Assembly (NCBI RefSeq): GCF_003837805.1
Contig: NZ_RQIT01000016.1
Span: forward strand, 62,001 to 126,000
DNA length: 64,000 nucleotides
Reading direction: 5' to 3'
From: Bradyrhizobium sp. RP6
Lineage (GTDB): Bacteria > Pseudomonadota > Alphaproteobacteria > Rhizobiales > Xanthobacteraceae
Each line of letters opens with the position of its first letter. Within the stretch, counting starts at the first letter, position 1. The position numbers were made by a program, and so were the translations under genes. This document shows positions 1 to 8,738 of this stretch, in pieces. Under the pieces are notes generated by a model that worked only from the letters and a program-made list of their open reading frames with translations, searched no databases and had not been told where the DNA came from.

Positions 1-514
1 CGCCGATCACCCAGTCGTAGACCTGGTTGCCCGGAGCCTCGGGATGAAGCTGCGGCGCGCCGGCCTTGATCGCCGCCTGCATGTCGGCGACTGCGGGAAG
101 CTCCTCGTAATCGACGACGACGGCTTCCGCCGCGTCGCGTGCGAGATTCTTGCTTTCGGCGATCACGACGGCAACGGCCTGGCCGACGAAGCGCACCGTC
201 TCGGGCGCCATTGCCGGCCATGCGCCCATCTTCATCGGGCTGCCGTCCTTGGAGGTGATGGCCCAGCCGCAAATGAGGTTGCCGACCTTGTCGTCGACGA
301 GCTGCTTGCCGGTGAGCACCGCGACCACGCCCGGCATCTTCAGCGCGGCGGAGGAGTCGATCCCCTTCACCTTGGCGTGCGCGTGCGGGCTGCGGACGAA
401 ATAGGCATGGGTCATGCCCGTCAGCTTGATGTCGTCGACGTAACGGCCCTTGCCGGTAATGAAACGCTTGTCTTCCTTGCGCACGACGCGTGCGCCGATG
501 CCTTCAACACCCAT
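1..514 (-). CDS. Molybdenum hydroxylase large subunit (CoxL-like), N-terminal part
   Basis: The first about 171 residues of a xanthine dehydrogenase/aerobic CO dehydrogenase family molybdopterin-binding subunit; the rest runs off the window edge. The N-terminus (IGARVVRKEDKRFITGKG, then YVDDI and RSPHAHAKV) is typical of the family's a/b hammerhead domain. The ATG at 514 follows GGGAGGACC. It lies 84 bases downstream of the 2Fe-2S subunit gene on the same strand, so the two probably form one operon. The active-site loop that separates true CO dehydrogenase (form I) from other hydroxylases is outside the window, so the substrate cannot be stated. Confidence 0.9.
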   Translation of the reverse strand, partial: MGVEGIGARVVRKEDKRFITGKGRYVDDIKLTGMTHAYFVRSPHAHAKVKGIDSSAALKMPGVVAVLTGKQLVDDKVGNLICGWAITSKDGSPMKMGAWPAMAPETVRFVGQAVAVVIAESKNLARDAAEAVVVDYEELPAVADMQAAIKAGAPQLHPEAPGNQVYDWVIG

Positions 515-598
515 GTCTGGTCCTCCCGACCGGAATTTTGTTGACCCGCGCTTCCCTCGAAAGCGGCAGCGGTGGTTTCTTGCTTCGCGACGGCCGCT

Positions 599-1084
<486 letters not shown>

Positions 1085-1557
1085 TTGAAGTCCTCCCAAA
1101 GTGATTTTGATTGGTTCTAATTAGAGACAGCGCCAACGAAACTTTGCAACTGGGTTTTTACTGACCGCGGTCATGGAAGGGTCATCGTGGTGACGGTCGC
1201 TGATGTGCGATTCGGCTACGACCTCTCGTGCCGCAGCCATCATGTGCTGCGACATTGCGGGCGATACACATCGCCGCTGAATCTGCGATGGCGTGCTCGG
1301 CGGCCAGCAGAATAGGCGCGTGACCTGGTCGCGCGTGCCGTGATCATCCTTGCCGCTTGCCCCTGGACTTCGGTCCCGGTCGTGCGTCGTTCCTCCCTCG
1401 CATGGCTTGCTCGTTGCGCGAATAGGAGCATGCGCCGCCGCCTTTGTAATCGCGATCTTGGTAGTAGGGCGGCACGACTTAAGTCATTGATTTTGCTTAT
1501 GGCAATGCAGCGAAGTGCCGCTGCCAGGTCGCGCCGGCCAGGACAGCCTACTCCCTC

Positions 1558-1659
1558 ATTCCGGGGCCCGAGCGGAGCGAGGGAGCTCGGAATCCATCCG
1601 GCCGCAGAATCCGCGGGGAAATGGATTCCGGGTTCGTGCCGGAAGGCGCGCCCCGGAAT
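1558..1659. repeat. Nested palindromic intergenic element
   Basis: ATTCCGGGG at 1558-1566 pairs with CCCCGGAAT at 1651-1659, and CGGAATCCAT at 1588-1597 pairs perfectly with ATGGATTCCG at 1621-1630, giving a long nested hairpin. Palindromes of this style, ending in CCCCGGAATGACG, are scattered in Bradyrhizobium intergenic regions (recalled, not checked here). It sits in the 1085-1772 gap between divergent cox genes. I see no gene in the rest of that gap, which must hold both promoters. Confidence 0.7.
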
Positions 1660-1772
1660 GACGTCGAGTGATGAGAGGTCAGGAAAGCAGCACTAGTACT
1701 TCCTGGCGATTGAACGCAGCCGCCTGTCCCCCTAGTCGAGCCCTACAAGCAACGGCAACAAGGGTGGAAGCG

Positions 1773-2219
1773 ATGCAGATGAACGACAGTCAGCGGATCC
1801 CGGCGTCCAAGCAAACGGTGTGGGCTGCGCTCAACGATCCCGATATTCTCAGGCGCTGCATTCCCGGCTGCCAATCGCTCGAGATGGCATCGCCGACCGA
1901 GATGACGGCGACCGTGGTGCTGAAGGTCGGCCCGGTGAAGGCAACGTTCAGCGGCAAGGTGACGCTGACCGACATCGATGCGCCCAATGGCTATCGCATC
2001 GTCGGCGAAGGCGCCGGAGGCGTCGCCGGCTTTGCCAAGGGCGGCGCGAAGGTCAGGCTGGAAGAAGAATCGCCCGACGTCACCATCCTGCACTACGAGG
2101 CCGACGCGCAGATCGGCGGCAAGCTGGCGCAGCTCGGCGCGCGGCTGATCGATTCGACGTCGCGCAAACTCGCCGCAAACTTCTTCGACAACTTCGCAAG
2201 TTTGGTAGCGCCATCATGA
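1773..2219 (+). CDS. coxG: CoxG-like SRPBCC protein
   Basis: A 148-residue START/SRPBCC-fold protein of the CO dehydrogenase subunit G family. Visible family features are the N-terminal strand and helix ending in VWAALNDPDILRRCIPGC, a central KVGPVKATFSGKV strand pair, and GVAGFAKGGAKV. CoxG-type proteins are linked to maturation or membrane attachment of cox-type hydroxylases and are usually encoded with coxMSL. Here the gene is divergent from coxS/coxL rather than inside the operon. ATG at 1773 is favoured over longer forms because the family starts with a short N-terminus; ATG at 1779 is an alternative. Confidence 0.88.
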   Translation: MQMNDSQRIPASKQTVWAALNDPDILRRCIPGCQSLEMASPTEMTATVVLKVGPVKATFSGKVTLTDIDAPNGYRIVGEGAGGVAGFAKGGAKVRLEEESPDVTILHYEADAQIGGKLAQLGARLIDSTSRKLAANFFDNFASLVAPS

Positions 2220-2470
2220 TGATCGAAGCGCGATGCCGCCTGAATTCGAGTGCGCATTTCGAGCTGCAAAACAACGGCAAGACGTAAATCGGCACAACGA
2301 GATGAGCGGCGAAAACCGCCAATGATTTGCACTACTACCTTCCGCCTATACTAAGCGCGAAAAGGCGATGCTGTAATTCGAACGATAGTTCGCAGGCCAA
2401 CTGCGCATCACGAGCGCAACGCGCTCAGGCACCCAACGGGGCGTGCACAACAACATCGCGGAGGAAATAC

Positions 2471-4186
2471 ATGACCTTTGGAACGAAAGGCTTCTTGGCC
2501 GGCATCTCCATGATGGCGATGCTTGCGGCCGTTGCACCGGGCGTTCACGCCAACGACTCCCTGCTCAAGGCGCAATCGGATTCGAACCAGTGGGCGGTTG
2601 CGGGCCACGACTATGCCAACACCCGCTTCAGTCCGCTCGAGCAGATAAACACCGAGAACGCCGGCAAGCTGACGCTCGCTTATTCCTTCTCGCTGGCGTC
2701 GCTGCGTTCGAACGAATCCTCCCCGATCGTCGTCGGCAACACGCTGTACGTGTCGAGCTCGTGGGGGCCGAAATACGTCTATGCGCTCGATGCGGCCACC
2801 GGCGCGCGGAAATGGACCTGGGAGCCCGATATTCCCGAGGACGTGCTGCAATATGCCTGCTGCGACGTCAACAATCGCGGCGTCTCCTATGCGGACGGCA
2901 AGATCTTCGTCGGCCGCCTCGACGGCAAGCTGACCGCACTCGATGCCGCGACCGGAAAGTCGCTGTGGACGGCGAAGGTGGTCGACTACAAGCAGGGTTC
3001 GGTCATCACCTCGCCGCCGCTCGTCGTGCGCGACAAGGTCATCACCGGTTTCGGCGGCGGCGAATACGGCGTGCGCGGCGCACTGCACGCGTTCGACATC
3101 AACACCGGCAAGCAGGTGTGGCAGACCTACACCGTTCCCTCGCCGGACGAGCCCGGTGGCGACACCTGGAAGGGCGACTCCGCCCAGCATGGCGGCGGTG
3201 CGGCCTGGCTGGTCGGCTCCTACGATCCGAAGACCGACACGGTCTATTGGGGCACCAGCAATCCCGGCCCCTGGAACACGGCGGTGCGTTCGACCGGCGA
3301 TGGCAATTTCGGCAAGCTGACCAACCTCTACACCGCCTCGACGCTCGCGCTCGATCCCAACACCGGCAAGATCAAGTGGCATATCCAGACCACGCCGGCC
3401 GACGCCTGGGACTATGACGGCGTCAACGAAGCGGTGCTCGCGGATCTGAAGATCGGCGGCAGCACCGTTCCGGCGCTCATGAAGGCCGACCGCAACGGCT
3501 TCTTCTTCGTCGCCAACCGTGAGACCGGCAAGGTGTTGTCGGCGGAGAAATACGTCTTCTCCAACTGGGCCAAGAAGTGGGACGTTGCCACGATGCGCGC
3601 GGTCGAGGATCCCGACAAGCGTCCCGGGCCGAATCATCCGGCCAAGGACATCTGCCCGAACCTGATCGGCGGCAAGAATTGGCAGCCGATGTCGTTCAAT
3701 CCGCAAACCGGCCTCGTCTACATCCCGTCCAACAATGTCTGCATGGACTGGTCGGTGAGTGATGTCGCCTACAAGCGCGGTGTGTTCTATCTCGGCGCCG
3801 AATTCCCGACCAAGGAAGGTCCCGGCGGCTTCCTCGGCGAACTCGTGGCCTGGGATCCGGTCGCGCAGAAGAAGGTCTGGTCGATCAAGGAAGACCTGCC
3901 GTTCAACGGCGGCACGCTGACCACCGGCGGCGGCCTCGTGTTTGCCGGCAACATCCATGGTGACTTCCGCGCCATCGACGCGAAGTCCGGCAAGGTGCTG
4001 TGGAGCAAGAATCTCGGCTCCGGCATCGGTGCAGGGCCGGTGACCTACCAGGTCGACGGCAAGCAATATGTCGCGATCGTCGTCGGCCGCACGGCTGCGC
4101 TGCCCGCGTTCCTGGGCGAGGTAGGAAAGAAGATGACGGCCGCAGCTCCCGAGGGCGGTTCGCTCTTCGTGTTCTCCGTCCAGTGA
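2471..4186 (+). CDS. PQQ-dependent alcohol dehydrogenase, lanthanide (XoxF/ExaF-like) type
   Basis: A 571-residue periplasmic quinoprotein of the methanol/ethanol dehydrogenase family. A signal peptide ends near GVHA (residue 27). Repeated Trp-docking beta-propeller motifs run throughout. The vicinal cysteine pair is C130-C131 (YACCDV). The metal and catalytic ligands read E198, N264 and D314, with an extra aspartate at D316 in WDYDGVNE. That second Asp is the established signature of lanthanide-dependent enzymes; calcium MxaF-type enzymes have Ala there. GAGGAAATAC precedes ATG 2471. The next gene encodes its likely electron acceptor. The alcohol oxidised in vivo cannot be read from sequence. 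Confidence 0.93.
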   Translation: MTFGTKGFLAGISMMAMLAAVAPGVHANDSLLKAQSDSNQWAVAGHDYANTRFSPLEQINTENAGKLTLAYSFSLASLRSNESSPIVVGNTLYVSSSWGPKYVYALDAATGARKWTWEPDIPEDVLQYACCDVNNRGVSYADGKIFVGRLDGKLTALDAATGKSLWTAKVVDYKQGSVITSPPLVVRDKVITGFGGGEYGVRGALHAFDINTGKQVWQTYTVPSPDEPGGDTWKGDSAQHGGGAAWLVGSYDPKTDTVYWGTSNPGPWNTAVRSTGDGNFGKLTNLYTASTLALDPNTGKIKWHIQTTPADAWDYDGVNEAVLADLKIGGSTVPALMKADRNGFFFVANRETGKVLSAEKYVFSNWAKKWDVATMRAVEDPDKRPGPNHPAKDICPNLIGGKNWQPMSFNPQTGLVYIPSNNVCMDWSVSDVAYKRGVFYLGAEFPTKEGPGGFLGELVAWDPVAQKKVWSIKEDLPFNGGTLTTGGGLVFAGNIHGDFRAIDAKSGKVLWSKNLGSGIGAGPVTYQVDGKQYVAIVVGRTAALPAFLGEVGKKMTAAAPEGGSLFVFSVQ

Positions 4187-4192
4187 CCACTC

Positions 4193-4235
4193 GCGTGCGT
4201 ATCCCCGAGGTGACGGGATACGCGCGCGCTTTCTC
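4193..4235 (+). terminator. Hairpin downstream of the quinoprotein gene
   Basis: GCGTGCGTATCCC and GGGATACGCGCGCGC form a GC-rich stem with a short loop, followed by a weak T run (TTTCT). It lies 7 bases after the quinoprotein stop codon. It could be a terminator or attenuator reducing readthrough into the cytochrome gene, or simply a 3' stabilising hairpin. Confidence 0.45.
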
Positions 4236-4351
4236 CAGACCGGAGTCGCGGCATCGGCCGAGGCTTGGCGCCGCCGCGCCTGGCGACGAGCTGCGGCCCA
4301 ACACCGCCAAGGGAAATGCCAAGAAAACGCAAAACGCGAAGGGAGACGAGG

Positions 4352-5530
4352 ATGCGTCCGAATCGTTCTGGCATCGGTGCGAGCCGACATCGCACCATCG
4401 CAGGCCTGCTCGCATGCGCCACCGCGGCGCTGGTTGTTGCAGCCTCGCCGCTGCACGCCGAAGAGGCGCAACCGTTCCGTCTCTGCGCCGATCCGACCAA
4501 CCTTCCATTCTCGAGCGACAGCCCGTCCAGGCCGGGCTTCTATGTCGAGATCGGGCAGGCCCTGGCGCGGGCGCTTGGCCGGCCGATCGCCTATGACTGG
4601 TACAAATCCTATTTCGGCAAGCGCACCGTGCGCGTCACGCTGCTCGGCAGGCAATGCGACGCCATGATCGGGCTGCCCCGGTCCGAGGATTTCATGGGAC
4701 CGGCCGTGATCTTCTCTAACAGCTTCGCGAAGGAGGGCTATGCTCTCGTGGCCGCCAAGGGCCAGGCGCTCGGCGGCATCGACGCCCTCAGGGGCAAGCG
4801 GGTTGCCGTGCAGTTCGCCAGCACGCCGCAAAACCTGCTCGCGAGCCGCGACGACATCCAGAAGGTGACGGTGCTGTCGCCCGAGGAAGGCATGCAGGCG
4901 CTCGACCAGGGCAGGGCCGACGTCGCCTTCATCTGGGGACCGGTCGCCGGCTGGCTGAACAAGACCAGCTACAATGACCGCTATGAAATCGAGCTTACCG
5001 AAGGCGAAGGCCTGTCGTGGGATGCGGCCATCGGCTTTGCGAAGACCTCGATCGAGCTGCGTGACCGCGTCGATGCCGTGTTGCCGCAGCTTCAGGGCAC
5101 GATCGGCGATCTCGCGGTGAAATACGGCCTGCCGACCGGCGCGCCGGTCCGCTTCGGCGCGGCGACGGCGGGAACGACCATTGGGACTGGAGCCGGCGCG
5201 GGCGTCGCCCAGGTCGCCAATGTCGTGGCGACCGAGACCAAGGGCGACGCGGTCGCGCCAGGCGCCCAGGCTGTCGGCGCGGGCAAGGAGATCTTCAACG
5301 GAACCTGTGCGCATTGCCACGGTCCCGACGCGATCCAGAGCGAGCGGAAGATCGATCTGCGACTGCTGCGTCACCGCTATGGCGACGAGATGCGCGAGAA
5401 ATTCTGGACCACCGTTCATGAGGGACGGCCGAACAAGGGAATGCCGGCCTGGAAGGAGGTCTATACCGACGACCAGTTCGACAGCATCTATGCCTTCCTG
5501 CTGACGGTCCAGACCGAATCGAACGACTGA
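4352..5530 (+). CDS. Fused periplasmic-binding (XoxJ-like) and cytochrome c (XoxG-like) protein
   Basis: A 392-residue exported protein. After a signal peptide (to about residue 35, LHAEEA) comes a solute-binding-like domain of the quinoprotein-associated XoxJ/MoxJ type (FRLCADPTNLPFSS, YKSYFGKRTVR, GLPRSEDF). An Ala/Gly-rich linker follows, then a C-terminal class I cytochrome c with one heme site, CAHCH, near residue 325 and a candidate axial Met in NKGMPAW. In most methylotrophs XoxG and XoxJ are separate proteins; here one chain carries both. The role inferred is electron acceptor and activation partner for the upstream dehydrogenase. GGGAGACGAGG precedes ATG 4352. Confidence 0.88.
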   Translation: MRPNRSGIGASRHRTIAGLLACATAALVVAASPLHAEEAQPFRLCADPTNLPFSSDSPSRPGFYVEIGQALARALGRPIAYDWYKSYFGKRTVRVTLLGRQCDAMIGLPRSEDFMGPAVIFSNSFAKEGYALVAAKGQALGGIDALRGKRVAVQFASTPQNLLASRDDIQKVTVLSPEEGMQALDQGRADVAFIWGPVAGWLNKTSYNDRYEIELTEGEGLSWDAAIGFAKTSIELRDRVDAVLPQLQGTIGDLAVKYGLPTGAPVRFGAATAGTTIGTGAGAGVAQVANVVATETKGDAVAPGAQAVGAGKEIFNGTCAHCHGPDAIQSERKIDLRLLRHRYGDEMREKFWTTVHEGRPNKGMPAWKEVYTDDQFDSIYAFLLTVQTESND

Positions 5531-5683
5531 ACGATCTTGACCGAACCGGATCGGGAGAATGTGGTAGCGTGCATCCAGCGCCATCCCGGCGCCGGACGGG
5601 TGCCGGATGGTTCTGCCTCTTCTGTTGCGACGGCGGAGGCCTGTCCGGTGCAGCATTCGGCGGTGCAGTCCTGTGAAGTCGCC

Positions 5684-6376
5684 ATGACCTGCTTCCTGAT
5701 CATCGACGACCATCCGCTGTTCCGCGAGGCGCTCGGCAATGCGGTGCGGCTGGCCTTGCCGGAGGCGCGGATCTTCGAGGCGATGTCGATCGCGGATGCC
5801 CTTCACATCCTGACGGCCGAGCAGGGCAAGGGCATCGACCTCGCGCTGCTCGACCTCCTGCTGCCGGATGCGACCGGCTTCTCCGGCTTTCTGCGTTTGC
5901 GCGAAGCCTATCCGCGCCTTCCCGTCGCCATCGTCTCGAGCGACGAGGACCAGCGCGTCGTCCGCGAGGCGCTGGAGCTCGGGGCCGCCGGCTATCTGCC
6001 GAAATCGATGTCGAAGCGCGAGCTGGCGCAATCGATCGAGGGCGTGCTGAATGGATCGGTGTCGGTGCCGAAGGATTTCGTGGCTGCGCCGCAGCGGCGC
6101 CGGGCCGAGGCCAGCAAGGCGCTCGAGGTCAAGCTGCGCGAGCTCACGCCACAGCAGCTTCGCGTGCTCGATCTCCTGCGGCGCGGCTATCCGAACCGGC
6201 AGATCGCCCAGGAGCTTCAGCTCGCCGAATCCACGGTGAAGGCGCACATCACCGAGATCCTGCGCAAGCTCGGCCTGTTCAGCCGCAACAAGGCGATCAT
6301 CGAGATCGGCAAGGTGGACTTGCCCGATCCGAAGGCCCGGCCCCACGCGCGGGCTGATCGCGGGCGGCCGCAATGA
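5684..6376 (+). CDS. NarL/LuxR-type response regulator
   Basis: A 230-residue two-domain regulator. The N-terminal receiver has FLIIDDHPLF acidic residues and the phospho-acceptor Asp in ALLDLLLPD; the switch Lys is in YLPKSMS. The C-terminal LuxR HTH (LTPQQLRVLDLL, QIAQELQLAESTVKAH) binds DNA. ATG at 5684 is chosen because the receiver starts there; no strong ribosome site is visible, and an in-frame extension to 5537 is possible. It follows the cytochrome fusion by about 150 bases. NarL regulators of this kind (AgmR/ErbR, ExaE) control PQQ alcohol dehydrogenases in Pseudomonas, which suggests the same job here. Confidence 0.88.
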   Translation: MTCFLIIDDHPLFREALGNAVRLALPEARIFEAMSIADALHILTAEQGKGIDLALLDLLLPDATGFSGFLRLREAYPRLPVAIVSSDEDQRVVREALELGAAGYLPKSMSKRELAQSIEGVLNGSVSVPKDFVAAPQRRRAEASKALEVKLRELTPQQLRVLDLLRRGYPNRQIAQELQLAESTVKAHITEILRKLGLFSRNKAIIEIGKVDLPDPKARPHARADRGRPQ

Positions 6377-6539
6377 CGCGCGATCTCGCGCTTGACATCG
6401 TGCTTGTCGCCGCGCTTGACCTGGATCAAGCCGGTCCGACCCGGCCGGGACATTCTCGTTCCGACTTCGGACCGGACGATCGTCTGGACAATAATCGGGG
6501 CAATCATCGGGGCAACCATCAGGGAACGGCTCGCGCGTG

Positions 6540-7235
6540 ATGCGATTTCTGATTGTCGAAGACCATCCGCTGTTTCGCGAGGCGCTCGAGGGCGCGCTCC
6601 AGATGGTGGCGCCCGCGGCCGAGATCCTTCAGGCGACGTCGATCGACGGCGCGCTCGAACAGGTCGCGGCGACCACCGAACTCGATCTCATCCTGCTCGA
6701 TCTGTCGATGCCGGGCACCACGGGTCTTTCGGGCATCATCCGCATCCGCAAGGCCTTTCCCAAAATTCCCGTCGTCATCGTGTCCGGGCATCAGGATCCG
6801 CAGATCATATCTGGCGCCTTGTCGCTCGGCGTCTCCGGCTACATCCTCAAATCGTCCTCGAAGCAGGAGCTGGCGCAGTCGATCGGCGAGGTGCTGCGGG
6901 GCGCAGTCTGTGTCCCTGCCGCCTCTCGCGGGCTGGTCCGCCCGCAACGCGCCGCCGGGCCCGCGCAGGATCTCATCAGGCGCCTGCACGAGCTGACGCC
7001 GCAGCAACTGCGCGTGCTCGAAATGCTCAAGCGCGGCCTGCAGAACAAGCAGATTGCCTACGAGCTGAAGATTTCCGAGACCACCGTGAAGGTCCACGTC
7101 TCCGACATCCTGCGCAAGCTCAACGTGCTGAGCCGCACCAAGGCCATCGTCGAAATGTCCCGGATTGATTTCGCGACGCTGGCCGGCGAAGGCGCTCCGG
7201 CAAGGCGCGAGCATGCACCGCCGGATCGGCAGTGA
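6540..7235 (+). CDS. NarL/LuxR-type response regulator, paralogue of the upstream one
   Basis: About 231 residues with the same layout as its upstream neighbour: receiver (FLIVEDHPLF, acceptor Asp in ILLDLSMPG, Lys in YILKSSS) and LuxR HTH (LTPQQLRVLEML, QIAYELKISETTVKVH). The paired genes look like a tandem duplication that has since diverged. A GTG at 6537 directly before the ATG would add one residue; AGGGAAC lies about 12 bases upstream. It converges with the histidine kinase gene, which ends at 7377, and the 141-base gap shows no clear terminator. Target genes are inferred to be the adjacent quinoprotein operon. Confidence 0.88.
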   Translation: MRFLIVEDHPLFREALEGALQMVAPAAEILQATSIDGALEQVAATTELDLILLDLSMPGTTGLSGIIRIRKAFPKIPVVIVSGHQDPQIISGALSLGVSGYILKSSSKQELAQSIGEVLRGAVCVPAASRGLVRPQRAAGPAQDLIRRLHELTPQQLRVLEMLKRGLQNKQIAYELKISETTVKVHVSDILRKLNVLSRTKAIVEMSRIDFATLAGEGAPARREHAPPDRQ

Positions 7236-7376
7236 TCTGATTCGTCGCTTCTTGCCATGCGGGATGCGTCACAGCGGGCAGGCAATTCGTCCACATGTCA
7301 AAGCCATAGAATGATGTAAAATGTTACCGGTACTGTGCAGGGGGTTGTTTTGCGACTTTGATGTGAGCCGCACGCT

Positions 7377-8738
7377 TCAGCTCAGCAGGAACGACAGCAG
7401 CGCCCGCATCTCGGCGGGCTTGATCGGCTTCTTCAGCACTTCGAGGCCCTGCAGGCTCGCCTGCTTCGCCGCCTGCTCGGAATAGTCGGCGGTGATGATC
7501 ATGGCGGGCGTGTCGAGCTTCAAATGCTCCCGGACGTCGGCGATGGCCGACAGGCCGCTCTCGCCATGGTCGAGATGGAGGTCGGCAATCACGACATCCG
7601 GCGCGCCGAGCTCGCTGAGGCGTACCAGCGCGTCCGCGGCCGAACGCGTGGTCGCGACATCGCAGCCCCATCCCTCCAGCAACGCGGCCATCGCCTCCGA
7701 GCCGTTCGGATCGTTTTCGATCAGCAGGATCTTGGCGCCTTCGAGCCCGCTATAGTCGTAGGGCCGCTCGGCGAGGTTGACCTCCTGCACCTCGTCGTCG
7801 ACCTCGGCGAGGTCGGCGCGCTGCAGCTCCAGGGTGAAGGTCGATCCCCTGCCGAGCTGCGACGACAGCCGCACCTCGTGCCCGAGCACGGTTGCGAAAC
7901 GGCGCACGATCGAGAGGCCGAGCCCGAAGCCGGCCTGGTCGGTCGCAATCGCCTCGCCGCGCTGGAACTCGCGGAAGATCGCCTCCTGCTGCGCCTGCGC
8001 AATGCCGGGCCCGGTGTCGGAGACCTGGACGCAGATCCGGTCGCCGCGCGGCCGGCATCCCATCACGACACCGCCGCTGCGGGTATAGCGAATGGCATTG
8101 GCGAGCAGGTTCTGCAGGATCCGCCGCAGCATCATCGCATCCGACCTCACCGCCAGCTGTGAGGTGCGGATGCGCAAGGACAGGCCTTGCCGCGCGGCGA
8201 CCGGCTCGAATTCGTTGCGGAGCTGCTCGAACAGCGGCGCCAGCGCGATCGCGCGCACATCGGGCTTCAGCGCGCCGGCGTCGAGCTTGGCGATCTCCAG
8301 CAGCGAGCGCAGCAGGTCCTCCAGCATCACCAGCGAGCGGCTGGCCTGGTCGATCAGCACGCCCGCCTCCTGCGATTCCATCAACTCGGTCAGCGCGGAC
8401 AGCGTCAGGCGCGCCGCGTTGAGCGGCTGCAACAGGTCGTGGGTGACCGAGATCAGCACCGAGGACTTCAGCGAGCTCGCCGCCTCCGCCTGCTGCTTGG
8501 CACGGTAGAGACCCTCATTCGCAAGCTCGACCGAATGCAGCGCCTCGCGCAACTGGTGCGTCCGGTCGCGAACCTTGTGGTCGAGCGCAATCGCGGTTTC
8601 GAACAATGAAAAGGCGTTGAGCTGCTGGTCCATCGAGCGCTCGACGCGGGACATCAGTGCGGCATTGATCTTCCTCAGCTTGGCGGCCTCGCGACGCAGC
8701 TGGTCGACCGTTTCGGGGCCTTGCCACATGTCCGTCAC
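7377..8738 (-). CDS. Hybrid histidine kinase (NahK/ErcS'-like)
   Basis: A 453-residue soluble sensor kinase without membrane segments. Order: N-terminal coiled coil (about residues 10-95), HisKA with phospho-acceptor H100 in VTHDLLQPLNAARL, an HATPase domain (NLLANAIRYT, DTGPGI, GFGLGLSIVRR) and a C-terminal receiver (ILLIENDPNGS, acceptor Asp in VVIADLHLD). GTG 8738 is preferred over ATG 8729 because GGAAGG lies 8 bases upstream and the start overlaps the FIST gene stop (GTGA), implying translational coupling. In Pseudomonas aeruginosa the equivalent kinase pairs with the FIST protein NosP and lies in the ethanol-oxidation regulatory cluster. Confidence 0.9.
   Translation of the reverse strand: MTDMWQGPETVDQLRREAAKLRKINAALMSRVERSMDQQLNAFSLFETAIALDHKVRDRTHQLREALHSVELANEGLYRAKQQAEAASSLKSSVLISVTHDLLQPLNAARLTLSALTELMESQEAGVLIDQASRSLVMLEDLLRSLLEIAKLDAGALKPDVRAIALAPLFEQLRNEFEPVAARQGLSLRIRTSQLAVRSDAMMLRRILQNLLANAIRYTRSGGVVMGCRPRGDRICVQVSDTGPGIAQAQQEAIFREFQRGEAIATDQAGFGLGLSIVRRFATVLGHEVRLSSQLGRGSTFTLELQRADLAEVDDEVQEVNLAERPYDYSGLEGAKILLIENDPNGSEAMAALLEGWGCDVATTRSAADALVRLSELGAPDVVIADLHLDHGESGLSAIADVREHLKLDTPAMIITADYSEQAAKQASLQGLEVLKKPIKPAEMRALLSFLLS

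Noticed and set aside
2408..6373. Very long open frame (over 1,300 codons) on the minus strand
   Set aside because: It runs antisense to the quinoprotein, cytochrome and regulator genes, which are clearly real; GC-rich codon bias removes stops from the opposite strand. The translation has no recognisable domain.
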